A stretch of DNA of 18,717 bases from UBA6265 sp964526965 (GTDB lineage: Bacteria > Chloroflexota > Chloroflexia > Thermomicrobiales > UBA6265): the NCBI GenBank assembly GCA_964526965.1, contig CAZGML010000041.1, positions 1 through 18,717 of the forward strand, read 5' to 3'. Positions 1 through 6,460 of this stretch are shown here, one piece after another. Under the pieces are notes generated by a model. That model searched no databases, was not told the origin of the DNA, and saw only the letters and a list, made by a program, of their open reading frames with translations. Each line of letters starts with the position of its first letter. Position 1 is the stretch's first letter. Made by a program: the position numbers and the translations under genes.

Positions 1-19
1 CTCCACCGTCAGGATCGAC

Positions 20-96
20 GGGCGTATAGCTCAGCTGGCCAGAGCGCACGGTTCACATCCGTGAGGTCACAGGTTCAAGTCCTGTTACGCCCACCA
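20..96 (+). tRNA. tRNA-Val (anticodon CAC)
   Basis: The cloverleaf folds cleanly by eye. The 7-bp acceptor stem is 20-26 with 86-92. The D stem is GCTC/GAGC (29-32, 42-45). The anticodon stem is CACGG/CCGTG (47-51, 59-63) with loop TTCACAT, which puts CAC at 54-56; this reads GUG valine codons. The T stem is ACAGG/CCTGT (69-73, 81-85) with loop TTCAAGT. The discriminator base is A93, and the CCA end is encoded in the DNA at 94-96. The gene is followed closely by a terminator, so it is probably the last or only gene of its transcript. Confidence 0.96.
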
Positions 97-116
97 TAAT
101 GGTTTTGTTGATAGAG

Positions 117-144
117 CCATCGAGTTATATCTCGATGGTTTTTT
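117..144 (+). terminator. Rho-independent terminator of the tRNA gene
   Basis: A perfect 8-bp stem (ccatcgag at 117-124, ctcgatgg at 131-138) with a 6-base loop is followed directly by six T residues (139-144). It lies about 20 bases downstream of tRNA-Val and isolates that transcript from the DUF368 gene. Confidence 0.92.
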
Positions 145-303
145 GTTGTCCTTGAACGGGTCTCCGGGTGGCGTGGATCGGGTTTCGTGTAGTATTCCAT
201 TTGGCCTACTACCTGACCCCGTATTTGAGGCAGGTGGTTGCCTGCGCACGTTTTCCAAACCAGGTTTTCGCATTCCGACTTAACCTATGAAGAGCCTATA
301 CGC

Positions 304-1245
304 ATGACGACCCAAACGGAAGATCAACCAAAGAGCAAGCTCCGGCTGTTCCTCACCGGCCTTACGATGGGAACTGCCGACCTTGTGCCGGGTGTTTCCG
401 GAGGGACAATTGCCCTCCTCCTCAACATCTATGAGGAGCTTCTGGATTCGATCAGGGTGGTGACAGGTGAGTTGCCGCAGTTGCTGGCAGCCAGAAAGTG
501 GAGGCAGGCGCTCGAGGTCATCCCCTTCCGATTCCTGGTACCCCTCGGGATCGGGCTGATCGCCGCGATCTTCGGGCTGTCACAGCTCATCTCCTACTTA
601 CTGGACAATCACGCCACGTTGGTATGGTCGCTCTTCTTTGGCCTGGTGCTCGGTTCGGCATATGTGGTTTCCAGGCGCATCGACACCTGGAATACCAGCC
701 GGGTTCTACTTCTTGCGCTCGGGTTCATTCTGACATTTGTACTCGTTGGCCTGCCTGCGATAGGAGGTAGCGATTCTCCGCTGGCGATATTCTTTACCGG
801 CGCTATCGCGATTACTTCAATGATCCTGCCGGGTATTTCTGGCTCGCTTATTATGGTTTTACTGGGCCAATACGAAATCGTGATTCAGGCGGTGTCCGAT
901 CGAGACCTGCTGATCATCGCCGTCTTCGGTATCGGCGCTCTCGTCGGGATCGCCGCGTTTGTGCGTTTGCTGACCTGGCTCCTGAAGCACTACCAGCTTG
1001 CCGTAATTGCATTCCTCGTGGGAGTGATGGTGGGATCACTCCGCCGGGTTTGGCCGTGGCAATCCGTGGACGAGCACGAAGTGGCGACGAATACGCTACC
1101 AACCATGGAGCCTTCGCTCGTCTTTCCGGTCGCGCTGGCAATCGTCGGGCTCGTAGGGGTGGTCTTACTGGAGCGCCTCGATAGCCCAGGACAGCACGAC
1201 GAAACGAACACCAAAGAAATACACGGCGAATTCAAGGAGATTTAG
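304..1245 (+). CDS. DUF368 membrane protein, probable polyprenyl-phosphate transporter (PopT-like)
   Basis: The 313-residue product is very hydrophobic, with about eight membrane segments. It carries the DUF368 signature near the N-terminus: MGTADLVPGVSGGT, with PGVSGG at residues 29-34. A second copy of the motif, PGISGS, is at 176-181, which suggests two structurally related halves. From established knowledge, DUF368 proteins (PopT) have been implicated in returning undecaprenyl phosphate across the membrane for reuse in wall and polysaccharide synthesis; applying that role here is by family only. The ATG at 304 was chosen because GAAGAG lies 9 bases upstream and the family motif begins soon after. 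An in-frame ATG at 238 would add 22 residues unlike the family. The charged C-terminal tail, after about residue 295, is probably cytoplasmic. The gene stands alone between the tRNA terminator and the respiratory leader. Confidence 0.88.
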   Translation: MTTQTEDQPKSKLRLFLTGLTMGTADLVPGVSGGTIALLLNIYEELLDSIRVVTGELPQLLAARKWRQALEVIPFRFLVPLGIGLIAAIFGLSQLISYLLDNHATLVWSLFFGLVLGSAYVVSRRIDTWNTSRVLLLALGFILTFVLVGLPAIGGSDSPLAIFFTGAIAITSMILPGISGSLIMVLLGQYEIVIQAVSDRDLLIIAVFGIGALVGIAAFVRLLTWLLKHYQLAVIAFLVGVMVGSLRRVWPWQSVDEHEVATNTLPTMEPSLVFPVALAIVGLVGVVLLERLDSPGQHDETNTKEIHGEFKEI

Positions 1246-1260
1246 TCTCTAACAGCGATC

Positions 1261-1293
1261 GCCTGTAAGAGTCATTCATCACCTCTTGCAGGC
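1261..1293 (+). terminator. Hairpin after the DUF368 gene, possible terminator without a T-tract
   Basis: An 11-bp stem (1261-1271 with 1283-1293, one G-T wobble) encloses an 11-base loop, 15 bases after the DUF368 stop codon. The tail that follows, ccattgttgagttt, is only weakly T-rich. This may be a weak terminator, a Rho-assisted end or an mRNA-stabilising structure. Confidence 0.5.
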
Positions 1294-1755
1294 CATTGTT
1301 GAGTTTCGGGGCAAATAGCGATACGGCGAATCACCATTTGGAGCAGGCATTTCCTTACTCACCCATGCAGCCCCAGGTCATCCACGAGTACAGAACCATA
1401 GCTGGCGTCTGACCACAGCGCGAAGCAATCGTTTGCTGCTCACTTTTCGTTTGTTGATGACCATGGATGCACTGTAATTTCCCATGACAGCGCAATTTTG
1501 GCCGGATTTAACGATATAGACAGTTGGGTAGCGAGATTGTGCACACGAACCGCGATGCTTTTGCCGGAAAGCACTTGACCAGCGGTCGGCAATGGCAGCA
1601 CAATACAGGAACGCACCACGTGGATGAAAGTGGGTGCTACCGATGTGTGCATCGGCAAGCGCGTTTGCGACGACTCCTCGCAAGCCATCCATGTGATCGA
1701 AACGCTGTTGGGGAGATTCGGTGGGAGAGTCCGGAACTCTGAGGAGGATTTTCGC
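1294..1755 (+). other. Long gene-poor leader before the respiratory operon
   Basis: No reading frame in this stretch has both a ribosome site and a recognisable product. Open frames on the minus strand (about 1378-1886) have compositions that look like noise and run into the cytochrome b gene. The stretch contains small perfect hairpins: CCGATG/CATCGG at 1640-1655, TTGCGA/TCGCAA near 1670, and AGAGT/ACTCT just before the ribosome site of the cytochrome b gene. It probably holds the operon promoter and a structured 5' untranslated region. Confidence 0.55.
1575..1604 (+). promoter_or_regulatory. Candidate sigma-70-type promoter for the bc operon
   Basis: TTGACC (1575-1580, 5 of 6 to consensus) is separated by 18 bases from CACAAT (1599-1604, 4 of 6). 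This would give a 5' untranslated region of about 145 bases. A weaker alternative is TTGTTG-16-TGTAAT at 1451-1478. Both come from matching by eye in a GC-rich genome and either may be chance. Confidence 0.3.
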
Positions 1756-2484
1756 ATGAGGCGCGAACAAACGCTGGCAGACCGCATTACAGGCTCTGCG
1801 TTGTGGCGATCCGTGGTGCGCCACGGATATCCGGATACGCAACGTAACCAGGCGCTAATCATCGCCAGCAATGTGTTCCTGCACATTCACCCGGTGAAGA
1901 TTAAGCGCTACGCCACCAAGGTGACGTACACATTCTGCCTGGGTGGATTGTCGTTCTTCATGTTCCTGGTGCTGGTGATGACCGGCGTGCTGCTGATGTT
2001 CTACTACGTTCCGGCAGCCGACCATGCGTATCAAAGCATGAAGGACATTGAAGGTAGCGTCACGTTTGGCCAGTTGATGCGTAACATGCACCGCTGGTCG
2101 GCACAGGGTATGGTGATTGCCGTGTTCCTCCATATGGGACGCGTATTTTTCACCGGCTCATACAAGCCGCCAAGAGAGTTCAACTGGGTTGTTGGCGTGC
2201 TCCTGCTGGTAGTGACCTTCCTGCTTTCGTTCACTGGCTACCTGCTTCCGTGGGACCAGCTGGCCTATTGGGCTGTAACCGTGGGCGCCGAGATTGGTGG
2301 CGCAACCCCGATCATCGGTCCGCAAGTCAGCCGCATCCTGCTGGGTGACTTCCAGATTGGCCAGAACACGCTGATTCGGTTCTACACACTTCACGTGATC
2401 TTCCTGCCGCTGGTGGCTGCATTCCTGATGGCTGTTCACTTCTGGCGCATTCGTAAGGATGGCGGTATCTCCGGTCCGCTCTAG
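1756..2484 (+). CDS. Cytochrome b6-type subunit of a menaquinol:cytochrome c oxidoreductase
   Basis: This 242-residue protein is the N-terminal four-helix half of cytochrome b, which carries both b haems and the Qi side of the complex in the membrane. Haem ligands are visible as H112/H126 and H213/H228. The second pair has 14 residues between the histidines, as in cytochrome b6 of b6f complexes, rather than the 13 usual in mitochondrial-type bc1. C61, in TFCLGG, matches the cysteine that covalently holds the extra haem c(i) in b6f and Bacillus menaquinol complexes. The helix ending TGYLLPWDQ (160-168) is the classic Qo-side motif. The ATG at 1756 follows GAGGAGG at a good distance; an in-frame ATG at 1624 adds 44 residues without homology or a ribosome site. 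It is the first gene of the respiratory operon. The product is typical in length for a split b6. Confidence 0.94.
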   Translation: MRREQTLADRITGSALWRSVVRHGYPDTQRNQALIIASNVFLHIHPVKIKRYATKVTYTFCLGGLSFFMFLVLVMTGVLLMFYYVPAADHAYQSMKDIEGSVTFGQLMRNMHRWSAQGMVIAVFLHMGRVFFTGSYKPPREFNWVVGVLLLVVTFLLSFTGYLLPWDQLAYWAVTVGAEIGGATPIIGPQVSRILLGDFQIGQNTLIRFYTLHVIFLPLVAAFLMAVHFWRIRKDGGISGPL

Positions 2485-2527
2485 TCGGTACCAGATACCC
2501 ATCTAATCACTGAGGAGGAGAATGCAG

Positions 2528-3310
2528 ATGGCAGAAATGACACAGCAGCCAGGTAATGTACCGGCGCAGATTGATGAAAAGAAGAAACGTAAACTTCTCG
2601 AGCTGGTTCGTGGTCGCGCGGTAGCGCGACCCACCGACCTTGCCGATGACGAGGTCATGGTTTGGCCAACCCTGGTGGTGGTCGAGGCAGTTTCAGCCAC
2701 GATCTTCCTGGGGCTGCTGGTGCTGCTGAGTGTGCTTGTAAACGCGCCGCTCACGGAAATGGCAAACCCGAACCAGACTCCAAACCCGGCCAAAGCCCCC
2801 TGGTATTTCCTTAACTTGCAGGAAATGCTGCTGCACATGGATCCGGCACTTGCCGGCATCATTGTGCCAACCATCGCCCTCGTTGGTATTGCCGCCATTC
2901 CCTACATTGACCGGAGCCCGGTAGGTGTCGGAATTTTGGGAACATCTTCCAAGGGCCGCAAGATCATCGGCTTCTCCGCAGTATTCACTGCAGTTGTGCT
3001 GATTGGTCTGGTTCTCCTCGACGAAGCCAGTGGCCGCACAGGCCTGTGGATGAACGCGGTGATCGCCGACCTCGGCCTGCCCGAGTGGTTCGCCGGCATC
3101 GTGATGCCAGCCGCAATCATCGCGATATTCGTCGGACTGCTTATGGTCATGGTGAAGCAGATTTTCCAGCCAACTACGCGAGAGATGATTATCGCCCTGT
3201 ACACTGGCTTCTTTGTTACGTATTGGTTACTGGCCATCATTGGCACGTCGTTCCGGGGCCCGGGTCAAGATCTCACCTGGCCGTGGGACCTCCCGTTGGT
3301 GCACCACTAG
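2528..3310 (+). CDS. Subunit IV-type C-terminal half of cytochrome b, long form, with APWY Qo motif
   Basis: The 260-residue membrane protein completes cytochrome b. Its region KAPWYFLNLQEML (about residues 89-101) aligns with the PEWY loop that lines the quinol-oxidising Qo site, but here reads A-P-W-Y (90-93). Variants with proline in place of the glutamate are known from menaquinol-using bacteria. Plant-type subunit IV has about 160 residues and three helices. This protein has about five hydrophobic spans and a C-terminal GTSFRGPG segment found in other bacterial cytochrome b proteins. It has a hydrophilic, lysine-rich N-terminus of about 45 residues. The start at 2528 is preferred because AGGAGG (2513-2518) lies 9 bases upstream; the ATG at 2522 is only 3 bases from it. 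The gene is 43 bases after the b6 gene in the same operon. Confidence 0.92.
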   Translation: MAEMTQQPGNVPAQIDEKKKRKLLELVRGRAVARPTDLADDEVMVWPTLVVVEAVSATIFLGLLVLLSVLVNAPLTEMANPNQTPNPAKAPWYFLNLQEMLLHMDPALAGIIVPTIALVGIAAIPYIDRSPVGVGILGTSSKGRKIIGFSAVFTAVVLIGLVLLDEASGRTGLWMNAVIADLGLPEWFAGIVMPAAIIAIFVGLLMVMVKQIFQPTTREMIIALYTGFFVTYWLLAIIGTSFRGPGQDLTWPWDLPLVHH

Positions 3311-3320
3311 TTCCTGTTAC

Positions 3321-3352
3321 GCATGCGGCCACCGGGAGAGGGCTGCGAATGC
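3321..3352 (+). promoter_or_regulatory. Intercistronic hairpin just upstream of the Rieske ribosome site
   Basis: gcatgcggcc (3321-3330) pairs with ggctgcgaatgc (3341-3352) as a 10-bp stem with one G-T pair and a two-base GA bulge, around a 10-base loop. It ends one base before the AAGGA ribosome site (3353-3357). There is no T-tract, so termination is unlikely. It may mark an mRNA processing point or tune translation of the Rieske subunit. Confidence 0.5.
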
Positions 3353-3367
3353 AAGGATGTTGATCGT

Positions 3368-3967
3368 ATGAATCCGTTATTCAAAACCGTCGCCGGATTG
3401 GGCACAGGCTGGGTTGCATCGCGCACCCTTGGCCTGGTCTCCCGGCTTCAGACTGGCCGCGGTGAGACAGCCGCCAAAAAGGTAGAGAGCCGCCGCACCT
3501 TCACGCGTAACGCCGCGCTCGGCGCAAGCGCCGTGGTGCTGGCCCAGATCGGTGGTGTGTTTGGCATGCTTATGTGGCCAAACAAAACCGGTGCGTTCGG
3601 TGGAGACATCGATGTGAGCGCCGACAACATCCCCGAGCCGGGAGCCGATCCGTTCCGCCACCAGGCAGGCCAGTTCTATATCGTCCAGAACGAAGACGGC
3701 ATTCAGGCACTGTGGTGGAAGTGCGTCCATCTCGGTTGCACTGTTCCCTACAATGCTGCTGCTGGCGACTTCCAGTGCCCGTGCCACGGTTCTATTTTCA
3801 ACCTGAATGGCGCCCGCATTGGTGGCCCGGCTACGCGCCGTATGGATCGCATGCCGATTGAGGTGAACGATGATGGTTCCATCACCGTCACCACGAACCC
3901 GAATACCGTCATGGAAACACCGGGCCGAACTGGTTACGAGCCGGAAGATGCGACTCCCTACCCGTAG
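3368..3967 (+). CDS. Rieske iron-sulfur protein of the cytochrome bc complex
   Basis: The 199-residue protein carries the Rieske [2Fe-2S] site that takes the first electron from quinol at the outer face of the membrane. The two cluster boxes are intact: C119-V-H121-L-G-C124 and C137-P-C139-H140-G-S. C119, H121, C137 and H140 should bind the cluster, and C124 and C139 should form the disulfide. SRRTFTR (residues 41-47), followed by a hydrophobic stretch to about residue 70, is a twin-arginine signal-anchor. The 40-residue region before it is unusually long and amphipathic. The start at 3368 is supported by AAGGA 10 bases upstream; a longer reading from 3323 would run through the intercistronic hairpin. 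It is third in the operon, whereas in many bc operons the Rieske gene comes first. Confidence 0.94.
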   Translation: MNPLFKTVAGLGTGWVASRTLGLVSRLQTGRGETAAKKVESRRTFTRNAALGASAVVLAQIGGVFGMLMWPNKTGAFGGDIDVSADNIPEPGADPFRHQAGQFYIVQNEDGIQALWWKCVHLGCTVPYNAAAGDFQCPCHGSIFNLNGARIGGPATRRMDRMPIEVNDDGSITVTTNPNTVMETPGRTGYEPEDATPYP

Positions 3968-4025
3968 TCGCGTAATTCGAACATCAGGTGCCGCGCATGC
4001 GGTGTGATTGAAGGAGAGCACAAGG

Positions 4026-5036
4026 GTGGGAGCAACTCGAAAACTGGCTTTGGTCGTGGTAGTCGGCCTCATCGCCATCTCCACAGCCATTACGGTCTAC
4101 ACGGCCAACGAACCGAATCGACGTGAAGAGGTCACTGAGAACCAGCAGGGTCTCTCAATTGAGCGTGCAGGTAGCCTCTACGTTACCTATTGCCTTCAGT
4201 GTCACGGACCTGCCGGGCTCGGGACCATGGGTGATCTTAACGATGAAGGGGATCCGCTCCGTACCGGTGCACCTTTGAACCAGTCTCTGATGACTCAGGA
4301 AGAAAAAGAAGACAAGCCGGCTATCTTTCAGAGTGATGACCCTGTCGAGCAAGGCATCGCCGAAGACTGGATTCGGTTCCGCATCATGTACGGCGCTCCA
4401 AGCGAGGGCCAGCTGAATCGAAATTATAATCAGACTCCAGCGATGCCAAGTTTCCGTAACGATCTCAACGTTGAGGAAATCAATAACCTGGTCTGGTTGA
4501 TCATGGAGGGCGACTGGAACTACGTCTACAACTATTCCGTCCACCAAACAGGCCTGGATGTGTGCGAGGCAACACCGGCTGCCGAGCGCACCGATATGTG
4601 CGCAGGCGATATGGAAGATGCAGTTGCCTACCCAACTCCGCCGCAAGAAGATCCGGTGACTGAATCAGACGATGCCGAAGTTCCCGCCGAAGGCGAAGAG
4701 GGCTCGGAAGGCGAACCAGCCGACACCAATGGCGGTGACGATTCCGATTCTGGTAGCGGCGGTGAACACCAGGTTGTTGCAACAGATAATGCCTACGATA
4801 CCGATAGCATCACGGCACAGCCAGGCGATACGATCACACTGACGAACGAGGGATTCGCCCAACACGATATCGTGGTCGACGATCTTGGCCTCGATTCCGG
4901 GCTCGCAAATAATGGCGAAACGGTGGAAATCACCATTCCGGAAGACGCTGAAGCTGGCGAATACGAGTTCTACTGCTCCGTGCCTGGTCACCGCGAAGCA
5001 GGTATGGTCGGAACACTCACGGTCGAAGCACCCTAA
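4026..5036 (+). CDS. Membrane-anchored cytochrome c fused to a blue-copper (cupredoxin) domain
   Basis: The 336-residue protein has four visible parts. An uncleaved-looking N-terminal anchor covers about residues 6-26. A class I cytochrome c domain has its haem motif C56-L-Q-C59-H60 and likely axial methionine M140 in TPAMPSF. An acidic, Gly/Ser-rich linker follows (about 205-247). The C-terminal plastocyanin-like domain (about 248-334) has ligands H280, C317, H322 and M327, the normal type 1 copper set. C180 and C192 could form a disulfide after the haem domain. GTG at 4026 was chosen because AAGGAG lies 9 bases upstream; the in-frame TTG at 4008 lies before that site. Its position in the operon suggests that it replaces cytochrome c1/f and may also carry the next electron carrier. 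Whether the copper site is loaded in vivo cannot be judged from sequence. Confidence 0.92.
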   Translation: MGATRKLALVVVVGLIAISTAITVYTANEPNRREEVTENQQGLSIERAGSLYVTYCLQCHGPAGLGTMGDLNDEGDPLRTGAPLNQSLMTQEEKEDKPAIFQSDDPVEQGIAEDWIRFRIMYGAPSEGQLNRNYNQTPAMPSFRNDLNVEEINNLVWLIMEGDWNYVYNYSVHQTGLDVCEATPAAERTDMCAGDMEDAVAYPTPPQEDPVTESDDAEVPAEGEEGSEGEPADTNGGDDSDSGSGGEHQVVATDNAYDTDSITAQPGDTITLTNEGFAQHDIVVDDLGLDSGLANNGETVEITIPEDAEAGEYEFYCSVPGHREAGMVGTLTVEAP

Positions 5037-5054
5037 CGAACAGAGGAGGCATCC

Positions 5055-5261
5055 ATGCTTGTACATAATCTCGCGGCCCAGTTCGGTACGCTGGCAGAAT
5101 CAGTTGAACTGTTCCTTGCAATCGGATTCATGCTGCTGGGTATCTGGCTGACACATATTGTGCAGCGCTGGGCAGACAAGACCGGCGAAGAACAGCCAAG
5201 CGCCGCCAACCTCGGTCAGGCTAACCCGGTGCCGCGCGAACGAAACACCATGCGCGACTAA
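5055..5261 (+). CDS. Small single-span membrane protein, last gene of the bc operon
   Basis: This 68-residue protein has one strong hydrophobic helix (about residues 14-38, containing LFLAIGFMLLGIWL) and a hydrophilic, Pro/Arg-rich C-terminal tail of about 25 residues. The gene has a strong GAGGAGG ribosome site and starts 18 bases after the cytochrome c-cupredoxin stop, so it is very probably translated. I do not recognise a family. By position and shape it may be an accessory subunit of the complex, comparable in size to the small Pet subunits of b6f or the small subunits of other respiratory complexes, but no sequence link is claimed. Confidence 0.75.
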   Translation: MLVHNLAAQFGTLAESVELFLAIGFMLLGIWLTHIVQRWADKTGEEQPSAANLGQANPVPRERNTMRD

Positions 5262-5281
5262 TCAACGCACGGATACGAAAA

Positions 5282-5331
5282 TACGCGATACTATCAGGAG
5301 TCCGGTAACGTTCGGACTCCTGATTCGCGTT
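5282..5331 (+). terminator. Large hairpin between the bc operon and the zinc-ribbon gene
   Basis: A perfect 12-bp stem (5293-5304 with 5313-5324) encloses an 8-base loop. Below it, after a four-base bulge at 5289-5292, ACGCGA/TCGCGT pairs again (5283-5288 with 5325-5330). No T-tract follows; the ribosome site and ATG of the next gene come within 15 bases. It may end or attenuate the respiratory transcript, or protect an mRNA end. Confidence 0.6.
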
Positions 5332-5344
5332 CATGGAGGATTGC

Positions 5345-5809
5345 ATGTCAGCCAACGCTACCCAGAACTCCTACTTGTGGTGCGACGCCTGCCGCCGAAG
5401 CTTCGATCATGAGGATGCACCAGAGGGCCTTTGTCCGATCTGTCACGGCGAGGTGCGCGCTATCGGCAAATTCAACGCGATTCTGCGCGGACTGATGGCT
5501 AATGAACTCGCTCCCTCCCCGCTCATGTCCAAGCACCGCCAGATGGTGAAAATCATGTGGACGCGCAACGGCATGGGTGAAGACTACTACCGGGTGCTCG
5601 CGCCAGAGATGAGCTATAACAAGTTCGAAACCGCAATGACCAACCTCCTCTGCCGGGGTGCAGACGAAGGCTGGATTGAGTTCAAGATTCCATCCTCGCC
5701 GAAAGATGACGAAAGCCTCTACGCGATGAACGTGATAGATGAAGACAAATTTCTTGAGGAAATCCAGGTCCTTGCCGGGCCGGAGGCATCCCTCGAAGAA
5801 GGAGTGTAA
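5345..5809 (+). CDS. Zinc-ribbon protein of unknown function
   Basis: The 154-residue soluble protein begins with a four-cysteine zinc ribbon (C13-D-A-C16 and C30-P-I-C33-H). A mixed alpha/beta region rich in charged and aromatic residues follows, and the C-terminus is acidic. I do not recognise the family. The region around MSYNKFETAMTNLL might be a small helical, winged-helix-like module, but that is speculation. GGAGGA lies just before the ATG at 5345; the ATG at 5333 would sit in front of that ribosome site and is rejected. Only two bases separate its stop from the cyclodeaminase-family gene, so the two are almost certainly co-transcribed and perhaps functionally linked. Confidence 0.8.
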   Translation: MSANATQNSYLWCDACRRSFDHEDAPEGLCPICHGEVRAIGKFNAILRGLMANELAPSPLMSKHRQMVKIMWTRNGMGEDYYRVLAPEMSYNKFETAMTNLLCRGADEGWIEFKIPSSPKDDESLYAMNVIDEDKFLEEIQVLAGPEASLEEGV

Positions 5810-5811
5810 CT

Positions 5812-6432
5812 ATGCAGGAGCGCGTTGCGGAACGAGGCATTGGTGAATACCTGGATGCGCTCGCCGGCACAGATGCCATGCCAGGCGGTGGCAGCGCCGC
5901 TGGCATCGTCGGAGCACTGGCGGCCGCCACCGCGGAAATGATGGCGAGCCTGACACGCGAACCCACAGATGAGCTCCTGGCCGCCAAGGAAAAACTGACT
6001 GAGCTTCGTGAACGTGCGTTGCAATGCTCCCGAGATGACGAAATCTCCTACGGCGGATATCTCAAAGCACTGGCAATGCCCAAGAGTACAGACGAAGACA
6101 AGGCTGCTCGTCGCGCAAGATTAAGCGAAACGATGGAGGCAAGCACCCGCGTTCCGATTGCACTTGCGGTGGTTGCGGTCGAGATCGTTGATGCGCTCGA
6201 ATCCGTGATTCTCCATGGCAACAAGACGGTTCTCGGCGACGCAGAATCCTCTATCGTGCTGGCCCGTGCCACGCTCGATGTGTGCGAAATCAACGTCAAG
6301 GCCAACCTGAAGTTCATCAAGGACGACGTCCTCGCCGATGACCTGCGCGAATCTATCGAAGCCGCCAGTGAGATGATCGTGCACCTTTCCACCGAGCGAC
6401 GAACGCAAATAGCGGATCGATTCGCCCAGTAA
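5812..6432 (+). CDS. Cyclodeaminase/cyclohydrolase family protein (FTCD_C, FchA-like)
   Basis: The 206-residue protein has the family's N-terminal signature, PGGGSAAGIVGALAAA (from residue 24). The rest is all-helical, with AALEXX-type helices and a length matching free-standing members (about 200-210). The family interconverts one-carbon folates, either as formiminotetrahydrofolate cyclodeaminase or as methenyltetrahydrofolate cyclohydrolase; sequence alone does not decide which. A glutamate formiminotransferase domain is absent, so a simple histidine-degradation role is not shown. The gene follows the zinc-ribbon gene by two bases and converges on the transglutaminase-like gene with a 28-base gap and no clear terminator. 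Confidence 0.85.
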   Translation: MQERVAERGIGEYLDALAGTDAMPGGGSAAGIVGALAAATAEMMASLTREPTDELLAAKEKLTELRERALQCSRDDEISYGGYLKALAMPKSTDEDKAARRARLSETMEASTRVPIALAVVAVEIVDALESVILHGNKTVLGDAESSIVLARATLDVCEINVKANLKFIKDDVLADDLRESIEAASEMIVHLSTERRTQIADRFAQ

Positions 6433-6460
6433 GTAAAATCACTTCGAGCTCAGCTACTGG

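Noticed and set aside
1624..1755. A 44-residue N-terminal extension of cytochrome b6
   Set aside because: There is no ribosome site before 1624, the residues do not resemble the family, and GAGGAGG sits right before the ATG at 1756.
1378..1886. Minus-strand open frames of about 150 codons in the leader and the start of the b6 gene
   Set aside because: No ribosome sites, overlapping frames with each other, composition typical of chance frames, and they run antisense into a real gene.
4008..4025. TTG at 4008 as the start of the cytochrome c-cupredoxin gene
   Set aside because: The ribosome site AAGGAG lies downstream of this TTG and is correctly spaced for the GTG at 4026.
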